In this document: positions 60,119 to 64,000 of the stretch, piece after piece
Numbering within the stretch: position 1 is the stretch's first letter
Layout of the letters: each line of letters opens with the position of its first letter
Assembly (NCBI RefSeq): GCF_000428125.1
Contig: NZ_ATZI01000006.1
Location: 62,001 to 126,000 of the forward strand
Length of the DNA: 64,000 nucleotides
Direction of reading: 5' to 3'
DNA from: Bacteroides graminisolvens DSM 19988 = JCM 15093
Lineage (GTDB): Bacteria > Bacteroidota > Bacteroidia > Bacteroidales > Bacteroidaceae
Notes under the pieces: generated by a model
The model's database searches: none
The model's input: only the letters and a program-made list of their open reading frames with translations
What the model was told of the DNA's origin: nothing
Made by a program: the position numbers and the translations under genes

Positions 60119-60230
60119 AGTATCACCAAGTATCACCAACCTTGCAATGAATTGATTATCAGTTTTTTATGTGTGACACTTGGCTAAAAAAAAGCCTCAC
60201 CAAGTATCACCAAGTATCACCAACTTTTTT
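60119..60230. repeat. TATCACCAAG intergenic element, copy 2
   Basis: The 112-bp counterpart of 17640-17751, with no gaps. It has two TATCACCAA units, then TGACACTTGGCT, an A-run, AGCC and three CACCAAG-type units ending in CAACTTTTTT. The right flank to about 60285 also resembles copy 1. The gap 59970-60118 holds a short AT-rich stretch with nothing recognised. Confidence 0.8.
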
Positions 60231-60425
60231 GGTGATTATTCCTTATAAGCATCTATCTGTTTATTGTTTGTATATGGGTGTTTTCGTTGGTTTCTTTATG
60301 TCTTTATTTTGCGGATTGGCTGTTTTCGTTACATTCGAAACACCACGGTTTGTGCCCTAATAATAACCTGATAAAAGAGCCACAATGATTTGGAATTGAC
60401 AGGATAATGTATTATCTTTGTACTT

Positions 60426-60492
60426 ATAAGCTTATAGTATATTCAAATTATTATAGGCGCAAAGGCAGGAGTTCGTACTCTTGCCTTTTTTT
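60426..60492 (+). ncRNA. Candidate small RNA B (about 67 nt)
   Basis: A full -33/-7 promoter (TTTG-N20-TATCTTTG) is followed 40 bases later by the stem AAAGGCAGGAGT / ACTCTTGCCTTT (one G-U pair, four-base loop) and seven T. There is no reading frame of useful size between them. The leader contains the palindrome TATAAGCTTATA. The same spacing and structure occur in copy A with different stem bases. Confidence 0.6.
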
Positions 60493-60557
60493 ATGTCTTA
60501 ACGGTTTATGATTGCATTCACACGGTGTCTCGCGCCGGTTTGCACGGTAGCAAAAGA

Positions 60558-60601
60558 CCCCTGAGCAACCGTGTTACAGTCGTAAGACGGTTGTTCAGGG
60601 G
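60558..60601 (+). other. 15-bp hairpin inside element copy B
   Basis: CCCCTGAGCAACCGT pairs with ACGGTTGTTCAGGGG (one G-U pair) around a 14-base loop. No T-run follows. Copy A has no equivalent, so this may be an insertion or an extra domain. Confidence 0.6.
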
Positions 60602-60878
60602 CCAAAAGACGGTTTACGATTTAAAATTGCTCGTTATCTTTTTGAAAAAGTCGGTTATGTTTTTCAAAAAGTTGGTTATGTTTTACCAAAGTCTTGCTGA
60701 TGATTGTTGCTCCCTGCTTTATTAGTTAATAATACATAAAACTACTCTTGACAAGATTTGCATGATTCATGATGTAAAGGGGAGAATTTGTAAAATTAGT
60801 TCCACCAATCAGCAGAATTAACTTAACGCGTGTTTAACTCTACCAATTGGTTTTTCATTCATGTGGTTAATATATGGA

Positions 60879-61856
60879 TTAATCCACCTTCATATAAAAA
60901 TGATTGGTCAGCTTGAATCCTCTCAATAGTTCATCCGTTTTCAAACGTTTCTTCCCGGGCAATTGCAATTCTTTGATAGCAAGGAAACCATCAACCACAG
61001 CAACATGAATAAATGATTTGCCATCTGTGCGGATTGTACCCGGCTCAAAACGATGCTCTTCTATTATCTTTTCCGAATCAAATATCTTCACGACCATTGA
61101 TTCGTCGGCAGGAGATACCCATTCCGCCCACGCGGCCGGATAAGGCGAGAGTCCTCTGATGAAGTTATACACCGATTTAGCCGACTGCCTCCAATTTATC
61201 CGGCAAGTATCTTTAAAGATTTTGGGAGCCGGACGCAGTTCGCCTTGTACGGCCATTTTATCTTGAGGCATAGCTTTAACTGTTCCTTGCAGAATAGCAT
61301 CAACCGTTTCAATAACCAACTTACCGCCTAACACCATCAACTTATCATGTACCGTTCCTACATTATCGGTTTCCTCAATAGGCACACTTACCTGTTGAAT
61401 CACCTCTCCCGTATCAATTTCATGCTGTAAGAAGAATGTAGTTATACCTGTTTCTGTATCTCCATTTATCACCGCCCAGTTAATGGGAGCTGCTCCACGA
61501 TATTGAGGCAGCAAAGAAGCATGCAAATTAAACGTACCCAAACGAGGCATATCCCACACCACCTCAGGCAACATACGAAATGCCACCACTATTTGCAAAT
61601 CAGCTTTCCATTCGCGCAAAGCTTCAATAAATGTCTCCTCCTTCAGTTTTTCGGGTTGTAATAAAGGTAAATTATTCTCCAGAGCAAACTCTTTGACAGG
61701 AGAATACTGTATTTTGTGCCCTCTTCCTGCGGGTTTATCGGGCATGGTAATCACCCCTACTACGTTGTACCCTCCTTTAATCAGGCAACGCAGAGGCTCA
61801 ACAGCAAACTCCGGAGTGCCCATATATACTATTCTTAAATCCTTTTTATCCATCAT
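60879..61856 (-). CDS. fmt: Methionyl-tRNA formyltransferase
   Basis: The 325-residue enzyme formylates the initiator Met-tRNA. The N-terminal formyltransferase domain has IVYMGTPEFAVEPL, VITMPDKPAGRGHKIQYSPV, and the catalytic Asn-His-Asp set in GTFNLHASLLPQYRGAAPIN and HEIDTGEVI; a C-terminal OB-like domain follows (LRPAPKIFKDTCRINW, GLSPYPAAW). Two adjacent ATG codons (61856, 61853) could start it. It is the last gene of a leftward run with the chloride channel and tsaC. Confidence 0.96.
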   Translation of the reverse strand: MMDKKDLRIVYMGTPEFAVEPLRCLIKGGYNVVGVITMPDKPAGRGHKIQYSPVKEFALENNLPLLQPEKLKEETFIEALREWKADLQIVVAFRMLPEVVWDMPRLGTFNLHASLLPQYRGAAPINWAVINGDTETGITTFFLQHEIDTGEVIQQVSVPIEETDNVGTVHDKLMVLGGKLVIETVDAILQGTVKAMPQDKMAVQGELRPAPKIFKDTCRINWRQSAKSVYNFIRGLSPYPAAWAEWVSPADESMVVKIFDSEKIIEEHRFEPGTIRTDGKSFIHVAVVDGFLAIKELQLPGKKRLKTDELLRGFKLTNHFYMKVD

Positions 61857-61875
61857 ACTAACTTAACTAAAAAGA

Positions 61876-63666
61876 TTAATCTTCCGAGAAATGAACCAAT
61901 ACTTGTCGATACGAATTAAAGATTTTCGATTTCGAAACAAACCCTAAGTACCGACCATCTCTATCCACAACCGGTAAGTTCCACGCCTTTGTGTCATCGA
62001 AAGTTTTCATCACCTGCTCCATGCTATCTGTGTCAAATAAACGAGCTGGCACAGAAGTCATCAGCTTATTAACCGTAAACCGGTGATACAACTCTTGACG
62101 GAACATAATATTACGGATGTCATCTAACAATACAATACCCAACAACACTCCATTCTTATCAGTTACAGGAAATACATTGCGGTGAGAGGTTGAAATGGCT
62201 TTAACCAGTTCGCCCAAATCCATTTCAGGATGAACCGTCACAAAATCTTTCTCTACCACATTTTCCATTTTCATCAACGTAAGCACTGCTTTATCTTTAT
62301 GATGGGTAAGTAGTTCTCCTTTTTTGGCTAAACGCATGGAGTAAATACTATGAGGCTCAAACACAATGATGGTAAGATAAGAACTTACGGCCACAATCAT
62401 CAATGGAAGGAATAAATCATATCCTCCGGTCAGTTCAGCAATCAGAAACACACCCGTCAACGGTGCATGCATCACCCCACTCATTACGCCTGCCATTCCC
62501 ATAAGAGCAAAGTTTTTCTCGGGCAATCCGGGAAAAATGCCTAGTTCGTTACTGAAGTGAGAAAATACAAAGCCAGCAATACAGCCCAAAAAAAGTGAAG
62601 GGGCAAAAATACCTCCGCATCCCCCGCCTCCATTTGTAGCAGCCGATGCGAATACCTTAAAAAGGACAATAAGCAACAAGTAAACAAGGAGTAAGTTACC
62701 GTATCCGTAAAACAGAGAATTATTCATAACGGTATCCCATTCCATGTTGCTTATTCCGTTGAGCAATAATTCTATGGTATCATAACCTTCACCGTAAAGC
62801 GGAGGAAAAAGGAAGATTAGTATACTCAGCATGACACCTCCCAAAACTAATTTGCTGTACACACCCTTGAAACGGGCATAGAAATTCTCGACCACATTCA
62901 TGGCTCGGGTGAAATACAAAGAAACCAGTCCGCAAAAAATGCCTAACAAAATAACATACGGAATACGTTCCAATAAAAACGGTTGATCCATGTGGAACTT
63001 GAACATAGCCTCTTGTCCGGTAACAACATAAGAAACCGTCGCAGCAGTAACCGAGGTAATAAGCAATGGCAGCAAAGAGCTCATGGTTAGATCAATCATC
63101 AATACCTCGATGGTGAAAACGAGTCCCGCTATTGGTGCCTTGAAGATACCCGATATCGCTCCGGCAGCACCGCATCCCACAAGCAACATCAACGTGCGTT
63201 GCTCCATTTTAAAAAGACTTCCCAAGTTAGAACCGATAGCAGACCCCGTCAAAACAATAGGTGCCTCCGCTCCTACTGAACCACCAAAACCAATAGTAAT
63301 AGCACTGGCAATTGTTGACGACCAGATATTATGTCGTTTGATGCGTCCCTGCCTACGCGAGATGGCATAAAGAATCTTTGTAACTCCATGGCTAATGTCA
63401 TCTTTCACAATATTACGGACAAACAAACCCGCCAAAAAGATTCCCACTACCGGATAAACCAAATACAAATAGTTAGCTTCTGTTGAATCGAAATTATCGG
63501 TAAGAAAGTTCTGAATTAAATGAATAAGATACTTTAATATTAAAGCAGCAAAAGCAGTAAACAAGCCTACCAGAAAACTTAACATCAAGATAAAATGCTT
63601 CTCCTGAATTTCGTTTTCCCGCCAAATAATAAAACGCTGAATGATACCTATGTTTATTTTTTCCAT
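61876..63666 (-). CDS. ClC-type chloride channel/antiporter with C-terminal CBS pair
   Basis: The 596-residue membrane protein has about ten to twelve hydrophobic segments and the ClC filter regions GFGGSVGAEAPIVLTGSAIG (the GxExP motif with the gating Glu, about 128-147) and GGGGCGGIFAPSLFLGC. A C-terminal CBS pair (about 470-590: VVEKDFVTVHPEMDLGELV; LMTSVPARLFDTDSMEQVM) may sense nucleotides. Whether it is a channel or a proton/chloride exchanger is not decided. It lies between tsaC (35 bases) and fmt (19 bases). Confidence 0.92.
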   Translation of the reverse strand: MEKINIGIIQRFIIWRENEIQEKHFILMLSFLVGLFTAFAALILKYLIHLIQNFLTDNFDSTEANYLYLVYPVVGIFLAGLFVRNIVKDDISHGVTKILYAISRRQGRIKRHNIWSSTIASAITIGFGGSVGAEAPIVLTGSAIGSNLGSLFKMEQRTLMLLVGCGAAGAISGIFKAPIAGLVFTIEVLMIDLTMSSLLPLLITSVTAATVSYVVTGQEAMFKFHMDQPFLLERIPYVILLGIFCGLVSLYFTRAMNVVENFYARFKGVYSKLVLGGVMLSILIFLFPPLYGEGYDTIELLLNGISNMEWDTVMNNSLFYGYGNLLLVYLLLIVLFKVFASAATNGGGGCGGIFAPSLFLGCIAGFVFSHFSNELGIFPGLPEKNFALMGMAGVMSGVMHAPLTGVFLIAELTGGYDLFLPLMIVAVSSYLTIIVFEPHSIYSMRLAKKGELLTHHKDKAVLTLMKMENVVEKDFVTVHPEMDLGELVKAISTSHRNVFPVTDKNGVLLGIVLLDDIRNIMFRQELYHRFTVNKLMTSVPARLFDTDSMEQVMKTFDDTKAWNLPVVDRDGRYLGFVSKSKIFNSYRQVLVHFSED

Positions 63667-63701
63667 GATAACTGTTTATTCCCAAGCCCTTGGTTCGGAA
63701 T

Positions 63702-64000
63702 CTATTCTCTAATAATTTTAATTACGCCACCCTTGTCAAGTTTAATAATACTCGAAGGTTTGGGGCGACTCATCTCATTTTGACGATACGTAACCACATA
63801 ATCCACCAACGATTTAATTTCTTCACTGATTTCACTGAAGTTAGCCGGCGAAGGCTGTCCGCTTATATTAGCTGAAGTTGACACAATAGCTTTGCGAAAG
63901 CGTTGACACAACTGACGCGAAAAATCTTCGGAAGTAACACGTATACCTACACTACCGTCTTCCGCCAATAAGTTTTGAGCCAAGTTCCGAGCGCCTGAAT
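63702..64000 (-). CDS. Threonylcarbamoyl-AMP synthase (YrdC/Sua5), 5' end beyond the window
   Basis: The visible 98 codons are the C-terminal half of a YrdC-domain protein: SGARNLAQNLLAEDGSVGIR, VTSEDFSRQLCQRF, the conserved IVSTSANISGQPSPANF, and SRPKPSSIIKLDKGGVIKIIRE at the end. The family makes threonylcarbamoyl-adenylate for the t6A tRNA modification, the base that MtaB (35412) later thiomethylates. The frame stays open to the window edge. It appears to lead a tsaC-clc-fmt operon. Confidence 0.9.
   Translation of the reverse strand, partial: SGARNLAQNLLAEDGSVGIRVTSEDFSRQLCQRFRKAIVSTSANISGQPSPANFSEISEEIKSLVDYVVTYRQNEMSRPKPSSIIKLDKGGVIKIIRE

Larger units (their letters stand above)
60389..60756 (+). 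repeat. Promoter-hairpin-array element, copy B
   Basis: In order: TTTG (60389-60392), a 20-base spacer, TATCTTTG (60413-60420), a conserved block with GTATATTCAAATTATTAT, a 12-bp hairpin with seven T (60461-60492), and a 15-bp hairpin (60558-60601). Four 21-bp degenerate units follow (60619-60702), then the 32-base end block (60725-60756). GCTCGTTATCTTTT at the array start is shared with copy A. Bases 60757-60878 hold nothing recognised. Confidence 0.75.

Noticed and set aside
60169..60360. A 63-residue open frame with a hydrophobic end
   Set aside because: It starts inside the TATCACCAAG repeat, has no promoter box or family match, and the equivalent frame is not kept in the other copy.

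Overview
The window is an ordinary chromosomal stretch from a Bacteroides-type organism (phylum Bacteroidetes, order Bacteroidales). Supporting signs are the TAnnTTTG '-7' box 20-60 bases before many genes in place of a sigma-70 -10, weak Shine-Dalgarno signals, a RprX/RprY two-component pair, an EF-G paralogue with an altered GTPase centre, amylomaltase with N-terminal starch-binding domains, and a class II (B12-dependent) ribonucleotide reductase. I see no prophage, insertion sequence, CRISPR array or conjugative element. Many start codons below were moved inwards because the longest reading frame begins upstream of, or inside, the promoter box.

Layout. 1-5.9 kb: a cytidylate-kinase-like gene (cut by the window edge) diverges from a cobalamin riboswitch that leads a three-gene biotin-dependent acyl-CoA carboxylase operon; a MATE exporter converges on it. 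6.1-11.2 kb: lysS-gpsA-pgi, a HAD phosphatase and a tRNA-Arg(CCG). 11.4-16 kb: asnA-ung facing lptD. 16-23.4 kb: HD-domain protein and MscS channel (divergent), a BASS transporter, a BtuB-like TonB receptor, and an amidase-MCE pair. 23.7-32.1 kb: dnaA, a nitroreductase, nrdJ, malQ and folB. 32.2-38.9 kb: a repeat-rich intergenic region, then a leftward mtaB-acyltransferase-glycosyltransferase-mgsA cluster, an acyl-CoA synthetase and a tiny lipoprotein. 39-45.8 kb: rpsF-rpsR-rplI, a MarR regulator, a 58-residue membrane protein, rprXY and the EF-G paralogue. 46-54 kb: hemW, a lipoprotein, two tandem near-identical secreted proteins, a Smr protein, then queA, NUDIX, pabB and pabC. 54-64 kb: glmM, a lipoprotein, a DHH phosphoesterase, comEC, rpe, a second repeat-rich region, then leftward tsaC (cut by the edge), clc and fmt.

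The most interesting material lies between the genes. Two regions (32228-32743 on the minus strand and 60389-60756 on the plus strand) share one layout: a promoter, a conserved 5' block, a 12-bp/4-nt hairpin terminator whose sequence differs but whose structure and position are the same, a 21/22-bp degenerate tandem array, and a nearly identical 32-base 3' block. They look like two copies of an undescribed repeat family that encodes a short RNA of about 66 nt. A second family (112 bp with TATCACCAAG units) occurs at 17640 and 60119. A CRP-like inverted repeat, ATGTT-N4-AACAT, occurs in four intergenic regions, with an imperfect fifth before dnaA. One copy lies upstream of the EF-G paralogue, which in B. 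thetaiotaomicron is controlled by the CRP-family regulator Cur. All of this was read by eye; no database search was run.
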